Shown piece after piece: positions 48,850 to 58,286 of a DNA stretch of 64,000 nt. A program made the position numbers and the translations under genes. The DNA is from Nitratireductor sp. XY-223 (lineage in GTDB: Bacteria; Pseudomonadota; Alphaproteobacteria; Rhizobiales; Rhizobiaceae), in NCBI RefSeq assembly GCF_004959855.1, contig NZ_SPNT01000001.1:558001-622000 (forward strand), in the 5' to 3' direction. Each line of letters begins with the position of its first letter. Positions within the stretch are counted from its first letter, which is position 1. The notes beneath the pieces are model-generated. The model was not told the origin of the DNA. It searched no databases and saw only the letters and a list, made by a program, of their open reading frames with translations.

Positions 48850-51305
48850 CGTGCCCCTGCGACAGGCAAGGTGGCGAAACGGGACGGCGCATCGCCGCGG
48901 GCCTTTCCGTGCTGCCGCATCCGGTCAACGATTTCTCGCAGCTGCGTTCCTCGATGCTGGGCTCGATCCGCGACTTCGAGGCCCTGGTCGCCTGGAACGC
49001 CCGGTCGGAAGACGACCTCGGCGTGATGCTGCTCGAATTCCTCGCCTATGTCGGCCACAACGTCGAGTTCTACAACTGGGTGGCGGCCAATGAGAGTTTC
49101 CTGAGGACCGCGATCCGCGAATCCACCGTGGCCGGGATCGTCTCGCTGCTCGGCTACTCGCCGCGGCCGGCGTCGCCCGCCTATGCGGAGCTGGCGGCCA
49201 CGGCGAGCGGGCAGAGGACGGTGACGGTTCCTGCCGGAACGCAATTCCTGTCCGGTGCTTTCGCGGACGAGGCGCCGCAACTGTTTGAAAACGAGGCCGA
49301 CGCGCACATCAACGAGCGGGCCAACAGCTGGACCATCGCCGCACCGAAGCGAGACACGCTGGGCATCGGCGGCGGCACCTACACTGAGGACTACCTCGAT
49401 CTCGAGCCGTTCCGCGCCGATGTCGAGGCCGATGACATGATCCTGATCCGCACCGGCGCCGGGCTGCGCGGGACCTTCACGGTAACCGCCGTCGAGGATA
49501 CGGCGGCGGCCGACGGCACGTCCGTCAAACGGGTCATCTTCGACCGGCCGCTCAACCTGCCGAATGCAACGCCGGTCGCACAGATCGACGTGCTGAAACC
49601 GACGCAGACGGCGAACCTCTTCACCGTTCCGTTCGACCCTGATGGCGTACTTCTGCTGATTTTCGTGCCTTACCCCTTGCCCGAATACAAGGATTTCACG
49701 CTCGACCGGGTCCGCAGCGACCTGCGTCCCGGCGAACCGGTGGTCGTCTCGCTGGAGGACGACCACCGCTGGTTCAATGTCGCGGCCGTCCGCAACGTGC
49801 AAAAGACGCTGGTCGCAGCGCAGACCGTCGAGGTCACGATCGACGTCGACGGCACGCCGACGACGAGCAGTTCCGAGATCCCGGCCACCAAGACCACCGT
49901 GACCCGCATGACGCTGGACGTGGATTTCAACAATCCCAATCGGCGCCTGCCCGGGTTCAATGCCTATGCCCCGGTCAACGACCTGGAGAGCTACGAGATC
50001 CGCTACGGATTCGTTCGCGCGGGGCGGGTTGCCAGGCCGCCGGTCATGGAGATCTGGCCCACCGGGCCGCTTGCCCTTCAGCCGGCTGCCGACCGCCGGG
50101 TGGTGATGCCGCCGGAGCCGGAAGCGCCGCGGCGCTACGTGCTCGCCGATGAATTCGGCCTTGCCTACGCGGTGACGGGCTCGCTCGATGCTGCCGCGGG
50201 GCGCTTCGTTTTCGAGGAGGCGGAGACCTGGCCGGAACCGCTGACGCCGCCGGTAACGCTGCATGGCAATGTCTTCGGCGTGCGCCGCGGCGAAACGATC
50301 CGTGGCGAGGTCATCGGCAGCGGCAATGCCGCCTTGCCCGGCCAGGAATTCAAACTTGGCAAGGCGCCGGTGGCATTTCTCGCCGACACGACCGGGGCGA
50401 CGGAGCGCGGCTACAGTTCGACCGTCAGCCTGCGGGTCGACGGCATCCTGTGGGAAGAAGTCGAGGACCTGGTCACGGCCGGACCGCAGGACAGCGCCTT
50501 CATGCTGCGCCAGAACGCCGAGCAGGAAACATTGGTGGTCACGGGCGACGGTGAGTTCGGGCGGCGCGCGCCCACGGGCAGCAGCCTGTCGGTCGACTAT
50601 GTGCACGGCGCCGGTGCAGCCGCGCCACCGGCCGATGCCATCAACCAGATCGCCACCTCGGTGGAAGGACTGTCGGCTGTCGTGAACCCTGTGGAAGCCT
50701 CGGGTGGCGCCGACGGGGAGAAGCCGGAAGACGTCAAGCGCAACGGTCCGTCCGTCGCCATGCTTTTGGGACGTATCGTCTCGCTGGACGACGTACTGGC
50801 AGTGGCGCGCGCCTTCCCGGGCGTGATTGCGGCGCGGGCGGGCTGGATCTGGCACGACACGCTGCAGACCGCCGCGATCCAGGTCTGGTGCATCGCGGCC
50901 GAGGCAGTCGTCGAATCCCTGCAAATCAAGATCCGCAACCTGTCGGAGCCGGGGCTGTCGGTTTCCGTCGAGGCCGCCGAACCGGTCGCGCTGCGGCTTG
51001 CGATGGATGTCGAAATCGACCCGCGCTATCAGCCGGCCGACGTCGAGGCGGCGCTGCGGCTTCACTTGACGGACCCGCGTTCCGGCCTCCTGCATGAAAG
51101 CCGCATCGGTATCGGCGAGCCACTGTTCCGCAGCCGCATCTTCGCCGAGACGCTTCGCGTGGAAGGCGTCGTGGCCGTGCCCGCGCTGCTGCACGACGGA
51201 AACGCCTTTAACCAGACCGGCCTGACGCCGGGCGCCGGGCGCTACTTCGATGTCGCCGCCGGCGGCCTCGTTATCAACGGCAAGGAGGACGGCAATGGCG
51301 AATGA
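48846..51305 (+). CDS. baseplate J-like wedge protein (second)
   Basis: 'DLGVMLLEFLAYVGHNVEFYNWVAANESFLRTAIRESTVAGIVSLLGYSPRPASPAYAELAATA'; 'VVTGDGEFGRRAPTGSSLSVDYVHGAGAAAPPADAINQIATSVEGLSAVVNPVEASGGADGEKPEDVKRNGP'. Confidence 0.93.
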   Translation: MTCPCDRQGGETGRRIAAGLSVLPHPVNDFSQLRSSMLGSIRDFEALVAWNARSEDDLGVMLLEFLAYVGHNVEFYNWVAANESFLRTAIRESTVAGIVSLLGYSPRPASPAYAELAATASGQRTVTVPAGTQFLSGAFADEAPQLFENEADAHINERANSWTIAAPKRDTLGIGGGTYTEDYLDLEPFRADVEADDMILIRTGAGLRGTFTVTAVEDTAAADGTSVKRVIFDRPLNLPNATPVAQIDVLKPTQTANLFTVPFDPDGVLLLIFVPYPLPEYKDFTLDRVRSDLRPGEPVVVSLEDDHRWFNVAAVRNVQKTLVAAQTVEVTIDVDGTPTTSSSEIPATKTTVTRMTLDVDFNNPNRRLPGFNAYAPVNDLESYEIRYGFVRAGRVARPPVMEIWPTGPLALQPAADRRVVMPPEPEAPRRYVLADEFGLAYAVTGSLDAAAGRFVFEEAETWPEPLTPPVTLHGNVFGVRRGETIRGEVIGSGNAALPGQEFKLGKAPVAFLADTTGATERGYSSTVSLRVDGILWEEVEDLVTAGPQDSAFMLRQNAEQETLVVTGDGEFGRRAPTGSSLSVDYVHGAGAAAPPADAINQIATSVEGLSAVVNPVEASGGADGEKPEDVKRNGPSVAMLLGRIVSLDDVLAVARAFPGVIAARAGWIWHDTLQTAAIQVWCIAAEAVVESLQIKIRNLSEPGLSVSVEAAEPVALRLAMDVEIDPRYQPADVEAALRLHLTDPRSGLLHESRIGIGEPLFRSRIFAETLRVEGVVAVPALLHDGNAFNQTGLTPGAGRYFDVAAGGLVINGKEDGNGE

Positions 51306-53574
51306 TGCCTATGAGGTCTATTTCGCCGAGAAGCTGTGGGAGCTGATCCCCGGCGTCTACCGCGATCTCGATGGCCGCGAGGAAGGGGCGGGAACGCTGC
51401 GGGCGTTGGTCGAGATCGCGGCGCGCGAAGCCGCCAAGATCCGCCGCAGCCAGGATCATCTATGGGACGATGCCTTCATCGAACTGTGCGACGACTGGGC
51501 GATCCCCTATATCGGCGACTTGGTGGCGACACGCATGCTGAGCGGCCTCAATCCGCGCGGCAACCGCATCAGCGTCGCCAAGAAGGTGCACTACCAGCGC
51601 CGCTCCGGCACACGACCGGTGCTGGAGGAACTGATTACCGACATTGCCGGCTACGAGGGCATCGTGACCGAAGGATTCCGCCGCCTGGCGCGCGCCTGGC
51701 ACCGGCTCGATCCACCCGGCGCCGTCGCGGCCGGCCCCATTGGACCGACACCGCCGGGCGGGCTTGCGGACCTGCGTTCGCCGCGCCTGACCGATCTCGG
51801 CGGCGGGCCGTTCGACACATTCGCCTATCACCCCGACATAAGACGACCCGGGGGGCGGCCGATGCCGGGCCGGCCGTATGCGACGCGCGCGCCGCTGGCC
51901 GTGCTCGAGGGCGGTCTGCCGACCGTCGGCATCCGCAAGGTCGGCTTCCACCTCTACCGGCTGCAGGCCTATCTGGTGCGCGATGTGCATGCGCGCCTTG
52001 CCCAGGGGACCACCGCTTTCCGGTTCGATCCCTCCGGCCGCGACATCCCGCTGTTCCAGGTCTCGTCGCGCCTGTCGGGCGGCAACCAGGGCCTGACCGG
52101 CACCGGCTTCCCGGATTGGCGCGAGGCGGAGAGCTGGGAGGTGCCCGGGCCGATGATCTGCCGGGTACTGGGGCACGCCGATTACGTGATCAGCGAAGCG
52201 GCGCTGGCACAGCTCGACGGATCGCCGGGCATGAACGCAGGCCGGCTCGATCAGCTGCGCCGCCTCCGCGGCCAGCGTCTCGCCGGCGAGGCGAAACTGC
52301 GGCTGGCGCTTTCGCGTCTGCCGGACGCGGCGTTCTTTACACAGACAGCGGTTACACGGCGCATCCGGGCGGCATCGCTGGCCGCCGATTGCGGCAAGGC
52401 GGTTCTCGTCGGCGGGTCCGTGTCGGTCACTGACAGCGCCACCGGTCCGCTCGCCCGGGAACGGGTTGGTGCCGCGGCATTGCCGCAATGGACCGTGACG
52501 GCCGCCGGCCGGCGGGTCGTGATCGATCCGGAACGCGGCCGCTTCCGGTTGATCGGCGCCGCGCCCACCATTTCCCCGGTGACGACCTATGCCTACGGCG
52601 CGCCCGGTCCGGTCGGTGCGGGGCCTTATCCGCGTCCGGAAGCCGCGGCGCGGGATCCGGACAGCGCCGTGCCCGCGGGCAATGTAATCACCGCTGCGGA
52701 TATCCCGACGGCAGGAATCGTCGAGATTTCCGACAGTGGCACCTATGACGTGCAGCCCAATCAGACATCGGTGCGCGACCTCGTCATCCAGGCGGCCGAG
52801 GGCGAGCGGCCCTATCTGACACGGGCGGCCAACTGGACATTCGTCTCGGCCGTCGACAATGCCGAGCTTGTCCTCGACGGCCTCTGGATCGGCGGCGACA
52901 GCACCTTCAGCGTGCGCCTGCGCGGCAGTTTCGCCCGCGTGCGCATCGCCAACTGCACCATCGATCCCGGCGGTGCGCAGGCCTACGAAGCCGGCTCGCC
53001 TGATCTGCCCAATATCCACCTTGTCGTATCCGGCGAGGTCGACCGGCTGGAAATCGATCATTCGATCACCGGCGAGATATCGACCTTCGGCAGCGGCCAG
53101 ATCAACCGGCTGGTCATCCGCGACAGTCTCGTCGAGGCGGACGGCGCCAGCCCGGCGATCGCGCTGCCCTCCGGCGAGGTGGTGATGGAGCGGGTGAGCG
53201 TCGTCGGCGATCTGGAGGTCCATCGCCTCTATGCCACCGAAACGCTGATCGACGGGACCGGCCACGTGCGCGACAACCAGACCGGCTGTTTCCGCTTCGG
53301 CGCCTATGGCGAGCCGAGCCGCCTGCCGAAACGCTACCAGTCCCACGCGATCGCGGACGGGACAACCGTCTTTACATCGCGTCGCTTCGGCGATCCGGGC
53401 TACGGCCAGATCAGCCTTGCGGCGCCGCAATTCCTGCGCAGCGGAGCGGAACACGGCTCGGAAATCGGCGCGTTCTCAAGCCTCAACGAGCCGGTGCGCC
53501 TGGAAGGCCTTCGCCAGAAGGCCGCGGAATACATGCCCTTCGGTCTCTTACCGTTCTTTATTGCTGAAACCTGA
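51295..53574 (+). CDS. phage tail protein I-like baseplate protein fused to a beta-helix-like C-terminal region
   Basis: N-term 'LWELIPGVYRDLDG...LRALVEIAAREAAKIRRSQDHLWDDAFIELCDDWAIPYIGDLVATRMLS'; C-term repeats such as 'AELVLDGLWIGGDSTFSVRLRGSFARVRIANCTIDPG'. Confidence 0.82.
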   Translation: MANDAYEVYFAEKLWELIPGVYRDLDGREEGAGTLRALVEIAAREAAKIRRSQDHLWDDAFIELCDDWAIPYIGDLVATRMLSGLNPRGNRISVAKKVHYQRRSGTRPVLEELITDIAGYEGIVTEGFRRLARAWHRLDPPGAVAAGPIGPTPPGGLADLRSPRLTDLGGGPFDTFAYHPDIRRPGGRPMPGRPYATRAPLAVLEGGLPTVGIRKVGFHLYRLQAYLVRDVHARLAQGTTAFRFDPSGRDIPLFQVSSRLSGGNQGLTGTGFPDWREAESWEVPGPMICRVLGHADYVISEAALAQLDGSPGMNAGRLDQLRRLRGQRLAGEAKLRLALSRLPDAAFFTQTAVTRRIRAASLAADCGKAVLVGGSVSVTDSATGPLARERVGAAALPQWTVTAAGRRVVIDPERGRFRLIGAAPTISPVTTYAYGAPGPVGAGPYPRPEAAARDPDSAVPAGNVITAADIPTAGIVEISDSGTYDVQPNQTSVRDLVIQAAEGERPYLTRAANWTFVSAVDNAELVLDGLWIGGDSTFSVRLRGSFARVRIANCTIDPGGAQAYEAGSPDLPNIHLVVSGEVDRLEIDHSITGEISTFGSGQINRLVIRDSLVEADGASPAIALPSGEVVMERVSVVGDLEVHRLYATETLIDGTGHVRDNQTGCFRFGAYGEPSRLPKRYQSHAIADGTTVFTSRRFGDPGYGQISLAAPQFLRSGAEHGSEIGAFSSLNEPVRLEGLRQKAAEYMPFGLLPFFIAET

Positions 53575-53587
53575 GAGGAACAGTGCC

Positions 53588-56500
53588 ATGGCGACCCGCG
53601 ACATTACCCGTTCGGCGTATTCGAGAGCCAAAAGGTACATCGACGTCCATGCCCAGCAGGGACGGCTCTTCACCGATTCCGATCAGGTGGAACAGGCGGA
53701 AACGAGGCTGGAGGAAGGGCGGCTGTCGCGCATCGACATTATTGGCCCGGCCGGCAGCCCCGATGAAGGTTTCCGTATATCCGATCCGACGGCCAATGGC
53801 GGCGGCATCGATTTCACCATCCACGCGGGTACCTTTTACCTCGGCGGCCACCGGCTGGAACTGCTCGCCGACGAGACCTTCCAGTTGCAGGCCGACTGGC
53901 TGAACAATCCGGGCCGCTCGTCGCCGGGCGCCGGAGAGCAGCGGCGCGATATGGCCGTGCTGTTTACATGGCTGCAGCCGGTGGCGTCGAGCGAGGACGC
54001 CGAAACGCTGGAACCGGGCCTGGGCGGTCCGGACACGACGACGAGACTGCGTCCGGTGACGCGTGTCGTACTGATGGAAGACCTCGATGGCGAGACATGC
54101 GAGGAGGCCTGGGCCGAGGTGGTGGAGCGGCTTTCCGAAAGCGGGTGGGGCACGCTCAGTGAAGACATGGAACTGGTGCCCGACACGGTGATGACCATCG
54201 GGCTGGAGCCCGGCAGCGGCGGCGACGACCTTTGCTCGCCCAATGTGGACGGCGGCTATCTCGGCGCTGAGAACCAGGCGATCCGTGCGGTGCTCACCGG
54301 CGACGACCGCTTTATCTGGGGTTTCGACAACGCCGCCCCGCTTTATCGTGTCGCGCTGGAAGACGGCGGTGCGACGATACGCTTTCTGACCGAGCCGAAG
54401 GACGCGCTGCACTGGCCGGCACCCGGCCAGACCGTTGAGATCATTCCCTGGGGCAGCGTTCTTGCCAATGGCGAAAAGCTCGCGGACGAGAGCCTTCCGG
54501 GGCACTTCGCGACCGTAGAGGGCGGTTACGACCCGGACGAGCGGAGCATCACATTGACGCCTGCGACGGTGGTTCCGGCCGGTTTCGGCGAAGAGTGGCA
54601 GGCAAGGGCCGATGCGGCGGCGCTGTTGACGACCCGGCACGGCCTGCAGCCGCTCGACGGTGCCTACTACTTCCTGCGCGTGTGGGACCGCGGCACCGAT
54701 ACCGCACCCGACCCGACCCTGCCGCTGCTGCCGGCGCCGGCGACGCTGGGCACGACCGGGCTCAATCTCACGGTGACCGGCAACGATCAGCGGCCCGGCG
54801 ATCATGTGATCATTGCCGCCCGGCCTGCCACCACCGATGTGGTCATGCCCTGGGAACTGCTGGTCGGGGCCGACCCGATGGGCGTGCGCCGCTTCGTTGC
54901 GCCGCTGGCGCTGATCGGCTGGGACGGCACGGACGGCACCATCCTGCACGATTGCCGGCCGCGGTTCCGGCCGCTGACACGCATGCGCGGCTGCTGCACC
55001 TATACGGTCGGCGACAACAATGAGAGTTTCGGCGATTTCTCGCGCATCCAGGACGCGATCAACGCGCTGCCGGCGCATGGCGGCGAGGTCTGCGTGCTGC
55101 CGGGCGTCTTCGATGAACGCTTCAGTCTCGACGGGCTGAGCAATATCCGCATCAGCGGATGCGGGCGGCGCACCCGCGTCGTCGCTCCCGATGCGTCGAC
55201 CGATCCGCTGGTGACCATTCGCGGCGGCGGCGGACTGCAGATTGAGAACATGGCGTTCGAGGCCGCCGAGGGCGCCGCCATTTTCGCACGCGGCGTCGTC
55301 GGGGACGGCGCGCTCACGCCGGTCTCGGGGCTGCGACTGGCGGGGCTTATCATCACGGCCCGCGACCGCAGCGCCATCAATGCACGCTTTGTCGACAACC
55401 TTGTTATCCGAGACTGCCGCATCACGATCGCGCCGCTCACTGGCGATCTCGAGGCGGTCGCGCCGGCGGGGCAGGCACCGGCGGTCTTTGCCCAGGGCGA
55501 CGGGATCACGATTATCGACAATGCCGTGCGCACACCCGGTGAACGCGCCATCGTGCGGGCCGCCGGCGGCGTCCAGATCGGCGGCGGTTCCGATCACGTG
55601 CTGATCGAGCACAATGTGATCGACGGCGGCAACGGCAACGGCATCACGCTCGGCCATTTCGTCGTCTTGAGCGTGCAGAATGCCGGGCGGATCTTCACCA
55701 ACTACACATTGGTCGCCGATGCGCCGATTGCCTATATCGGCGGCTATATCACCATCGACAACAATGGCTGCATCATCTACACGCCGCCCGGCTCGGGCGG
55801 CGGCGATCCGGGCCAGCCGCCGACGGAGGTTCCCGTCTCGGGCGGCGATCTGCGCGATGTGGTCGTCCGCGACAACCGCATTACCGGGATGGGCCTTTCC
55901 GGCATCGCATCGCCGATCGCGATCGATCCGCGGCGACAGGTTCCGGTGCTCGACAATCTTCACGGACTGCAGATGGACCGCAACATGATCATGGGCTGCG
56001 CCCAGCTCGAGACGCCGGAACTTGCCGGCAGGGAGCGGCTGCTCGTCGCCTTTGGCGGTGTGGCCCTCACGTCGATCGAAATCGGCGTTATCTCCGGCAA
56101 TGTCATCGAGGCGAACGGCCGCCGGCACATCGACGCCATCTGCGGCATCAGCGTGCTGCGCGCCGAGGGCCTGTCGATCTCGGATAACCGCATCGTAGAC
56201 AACGGGCCGCGCACCAACGCCGCCGGACAGCCGCGCATCGGCGTGCGCGGCGGCATCCGCGTCTTGATCGCCGCGCCGCAGGGTTCGGCCCATTCGAGCG
56301 CCGCCAACATCAAGGCCGTCGCCCAGCTCGACAGCCGTTACGGTGCGGCGCGCACGCTGTCGGCGCCGGCGCTCCTGATCCACGACAACATCGTCCACCA
56401 GCCGCTCGGCAAGGCGCTGCAGGTCATGGGGACCGGCTCCATGTCGATCGTCGGCAACCACCTGTCGAGCCAGGGAACCACGATCGGTTCGCTACAGACG

Positions 56501-57556
56501 CTGCTCGGCGAGATGTTCGTCGGCAACGGCAATTCGACGCTGTCGGATGCCGAGCTGCTTTATCTCGCCATCGAGCGCCTGTTCGGCACGGCAGCGACCG
56601 TCATCAATCTCGGTTTCTCGTCGGAACTGATCGAAGGCTTGCTGTTCCTCGCCCTGTTGCGGCGCGGCACGTCGGGTCTGCGCATGGGAGGCAAGGAGGC
56701 GATCGGGACCCGTCAGCCGACGACGAGTTGGGCGGGGCTGGCGCGGTTGCTGCAGGGCGGCGAAATCCAGTTCAACGACAACACCGTCATCCAGAATTTC
56801 CTCGACGGCGTGCCGAGTCTGACCCTGTCGGCCGGGTTCTTCATGAGCTTCGACGATGTCTCGGTGCAAGACAATACGATGGTCTCGCATGTGGATTTCG
56901 CCAGCGATTTCTGCCTGTCGAACATTCTCGGCTTCGGCTGGTCGATCCGCGTTTGCGGCAACCGGTTCGAGGAAACGATCTTCAAGACCCTGGCCTCGGC
57001 GATCACCTTCGGCGTCTACAATGACACCAGCCACAATCAGGGCACCCACTGCATCGAGGCGCGGGGGCCGCAGCAGCTCCTCATTGACGGTCCCAACCGG
57101 ACGCTGGTCCAGGCGATCAGTCCGATCGCCTGCGGCGGTTGCCTGGTGCCGCCGTTCGACGGGCTGCAGAAAACGGCGACCGACGAGGCCGGCAATTTCG
57201 TTTCGCCGCGGCTCGGCTATGTCGAGGGCGTGGAAGGCCTGTGGTTCGGCCATAACCTGGAAATCAACATGCCGGTTCCGGTCGACGAGGTCGAACTGAC
57301 GCTCTACGGCGTCGATGCCTCCGTCGAGGTGATCGCCGACACAAGCTCCGGCGCCAGCCAGGCCTTCAATCTCAATTTCGACCGCCAGGAGGTCACGACC
57401 AACTTCAGTGTCGGCAATGTCGTGCGCATCCGCGTTCTCAGAGCCGGATCGCAGGTCGTGGTTACCGGCCTTTGCACCGACAGGCCCGATCTCACCGCGG
57501 TCGGCGGCGGCGATATCGCCACCGGCGGCAATTACATAACGGGAAAAACAGCATGA
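53588..57556 (+). CDS. large (~1322 aa) DUF6519-like N-terminus plus right-handed parallel beta-helix protein, candidate tail fibre/receptor-binding protein
   Basis: 'MATRDITRSAYSRAKRYIDVHAQQGRLFTDSDQVEQAE' and repeated N-rich beta-helix coils 'NLVIRDCRIT..VIRDNRITGMGLSGI..ISGNVIEANGRRHID..ISDNRIVDNGP'. Confidence 0.82.
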   Translation: MATRDITRSAYSRAKRYIDVHAQQGRLFTDSDQVEQAETRLEEGRLSRIDIIGPAGSPDEGFRISDPTANGGGIDFTIHAGTFYLGGHRLELLADETFQLQADWLNNPGRSSPGAGEQRRDMAVLFTWLQPVASSEDAETLEPGLGGPDTTTRLRPVTRVVLMEDLDGETCEEAWAEVVERLSESGWGTLSEDMELVPDTVMTIGLEPGSGGDDLCSPNVDGGYLGAENQAIRAVLTGDDRFIWGFDNAAPLYRVALEDGGATIRFLTEPKDALHWPAPGQTVEIIPWGSVLANGEKLADESLPGHFATVEGGYDPDERSITLTPATVVPAGFGEEWQARADAAALLTTRHGLQPLDGAYYFLRVWDRGTDTAPDPTLPLLPAPATLGTTGLNLTVTGNDQRPGDHVIIAARPATTDVVMPWELLVGADPMGVRRFVAPLALIGWDGTDGTILHDCRPRFRPLTRMRGCCTYTVGDNNESFGDFSRIQDAINALPAHGGEVCVLPGVFDERFSLDGLSNIRISGCGRRTRVVAPDASTDPLVTIRGGGGLQIENMAFEAAEGAAIFARGVVGDGALTPVSGLRLAGLIITARDRSAINARFVDNLVIRDCRITIAPLTGDLEAVAPAGQAPAVFAQGDGITIIDNAVRTPGERAIVRAAGGVQIGGGSDHVLIEHNVIDGGNGNGITLGHFVVLSVQNAGRIFTNYTLVADAPIAYIGGYITIDNNGCIIYTPPGSGGGDPGQPPTEVPVSGGDLRDVVVRDNRITGMGLSGIASPIAIDPRRQVPVLDNLHGLQMDRNMIMGCAQLETPELAGRERLLVAFGGVALTSIEIGVISGNVIEANGRRHIDAICGISVLRAEGLSISDNRIVDNGPRTNAAGQPRIGVRGGIRVLIAAPQGSAHSSAANIKAVAQLDSRYGAARTLSAPALLIHDNIVHQPLGKALQVMGTGSMSIVGNHLSSQGTTIGSLQTLLGEMFVGNGNSTLSDAELLYLAIERLFGTAATVINLGFSSELIEGLLFLALLRRGTSGLRMGGKEAIGTRQPTTSWAGLARLLQGGEIQFNDNTVIQNFLDGVPSLTLSAGFFMSFDDVSVQDNTMVSHVDFASDFCLSNILGFGWSIRVCGNRFEETIFKTLASAITFGVYNDTSHNQGTHCIEARGPQQLLIDGPNRTLVQAISPIACGGCLVPPFDGLQKTATDEAGNFVSPRLGYVEGVEGLWFGHNLEINMPVPVDEVELTLYGVDASVEVIADTSSGASQAFNLNFDRQEVTTNFSVGNVVRIRVLRAGSQVVVTGLCTDRPDLTAVGGGDIATGGNYITGKTA

Positions 57557-58281
57557 GCGATCCGATCAAGACGATCCCGACCTCCAAGGAGGCCGACCAG
57601 ATCAGGGAACTGAGCGCCAACGCCGCCGACCGCACGCGCATCGCCGGACTGGAACTTGCCGCCGGGCTCGACGATGCGCTGGCGGAGTCCGCGCAGCTGG
57701 AGGCGGCGCGGCTGCGGTTCAAGCACGGCAAGGGCGAGGAGGTGCCGGCGGTCAAGGCCGCGGAGCAATTGTCCGAGACCTACAAGCGGCGTTCGGAAGC
57801 GTTCAAGATTGAATCCGACCAGAGCCGGACCAGCCTCGAACTCGAACTCAAGCGCGACGAGGGCGGCGACGATGACGGTGGCGACGACAACGACAACGAC
57901 GACGTCAGGGATCCGACACAGCCGCCTGTCGAGGAGCGTGACCCCTTCAAGCTGGGTGTGCGGGTCGTCAGGGGCGAGAAGGGCGTGTCCGGTGTCAGCA
58001 CCGAACTGGCGGCGGGACAGAAGGTTCTCGACACGCAGGTCACGAACACCAAGGGCGCCGTGGTCTTTGCCATCGATCCGAAGACGTTCGCCAGCATCCG
58101 GGCGGTGACGGACCGGAACCTCGATCGCGGTCTCGTGGGGCTCGGGCCTGCCGTTGAACGGCGTATGGCGCAGCTCTCCGTTATCGTCCGCGACAAGAAC
58201 GCCAAGATCATCGGCAAGGGATCACTGAATGCCGATGTGGTCTCCGGCGGATCCGCCGAACTGACCGTGAAGGTCGGCTAG
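57553..58281 (+). CDS. eCIS 3'-terminal protein with Asp-rich linker and C-terminal Ig-like domain
   Basis: Start overlaps previous stop; 'DEGGDDDGGDDNDNDDVRDPTQPPVEERD' followed by beta-rich 'FKLGVRVVRGEKGVSGVSTELAAGQKVLDTQVTNTKGAVVFAIDP'. Confidence 0.65.
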   Translation: MSDPIKTIPTSKEADQIRELSANAADRTRIAGLELAAGLDDALAESAQLEAARLRFKHGKGEEVPAVKAAEQLSETYKRRSEAFKIESDQSRTSLELELKRDEGGDDDGGDDNDNDDVRDPTQPPVEERDPFKLGVRVVRGEKGVSGVSTELAAGQKVLDTQVTNTKGAVVFAIDPKTFASIRAVTDRNLDRGLVGLGPAVERRMAQLSVIVRDKNAKIIGKGSLNADVVSGGSAELTVKVG

Positions 58282-58286
58282 GCCCT

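Noticed and set aside
53558-56461. 967-aa antisense ORF (also 40458..43190 910 aa, 48750..51194 814 aa, 51460..53454 664 aa, 17203..18723 506 aa, all minus strand)
   Set aside because: Long antisense ORFs are expected in GC-rich coding DNA; their translations are low-complexity R/A/D/H-rich, lack recognisable domains, and overlap well-supported + strand genes.
57859-57935. Short tandem GAC/GGC-rich repeat as a possible phase-variation tract
   Set aside because: The repeat units are irregular (Asp/Gly/Asn codons), so it looks like a low-complexity protein linker and not a simple slippage-prone tract.
26801-58281. Contractile prophage (Mu/P2-like)
   Set aside because: No integrase, capsid, portal, terminase or lysis genes; DUF4255, AAA+ ATPase and DUF4157 are eCIS markers.
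26801-58281. Type VI secretion system
   Set aside because: No TssB/TssC split sheath, no TssJLM membrane complex, and the AAA+ protein resembles Pvc15 and not ClpV.
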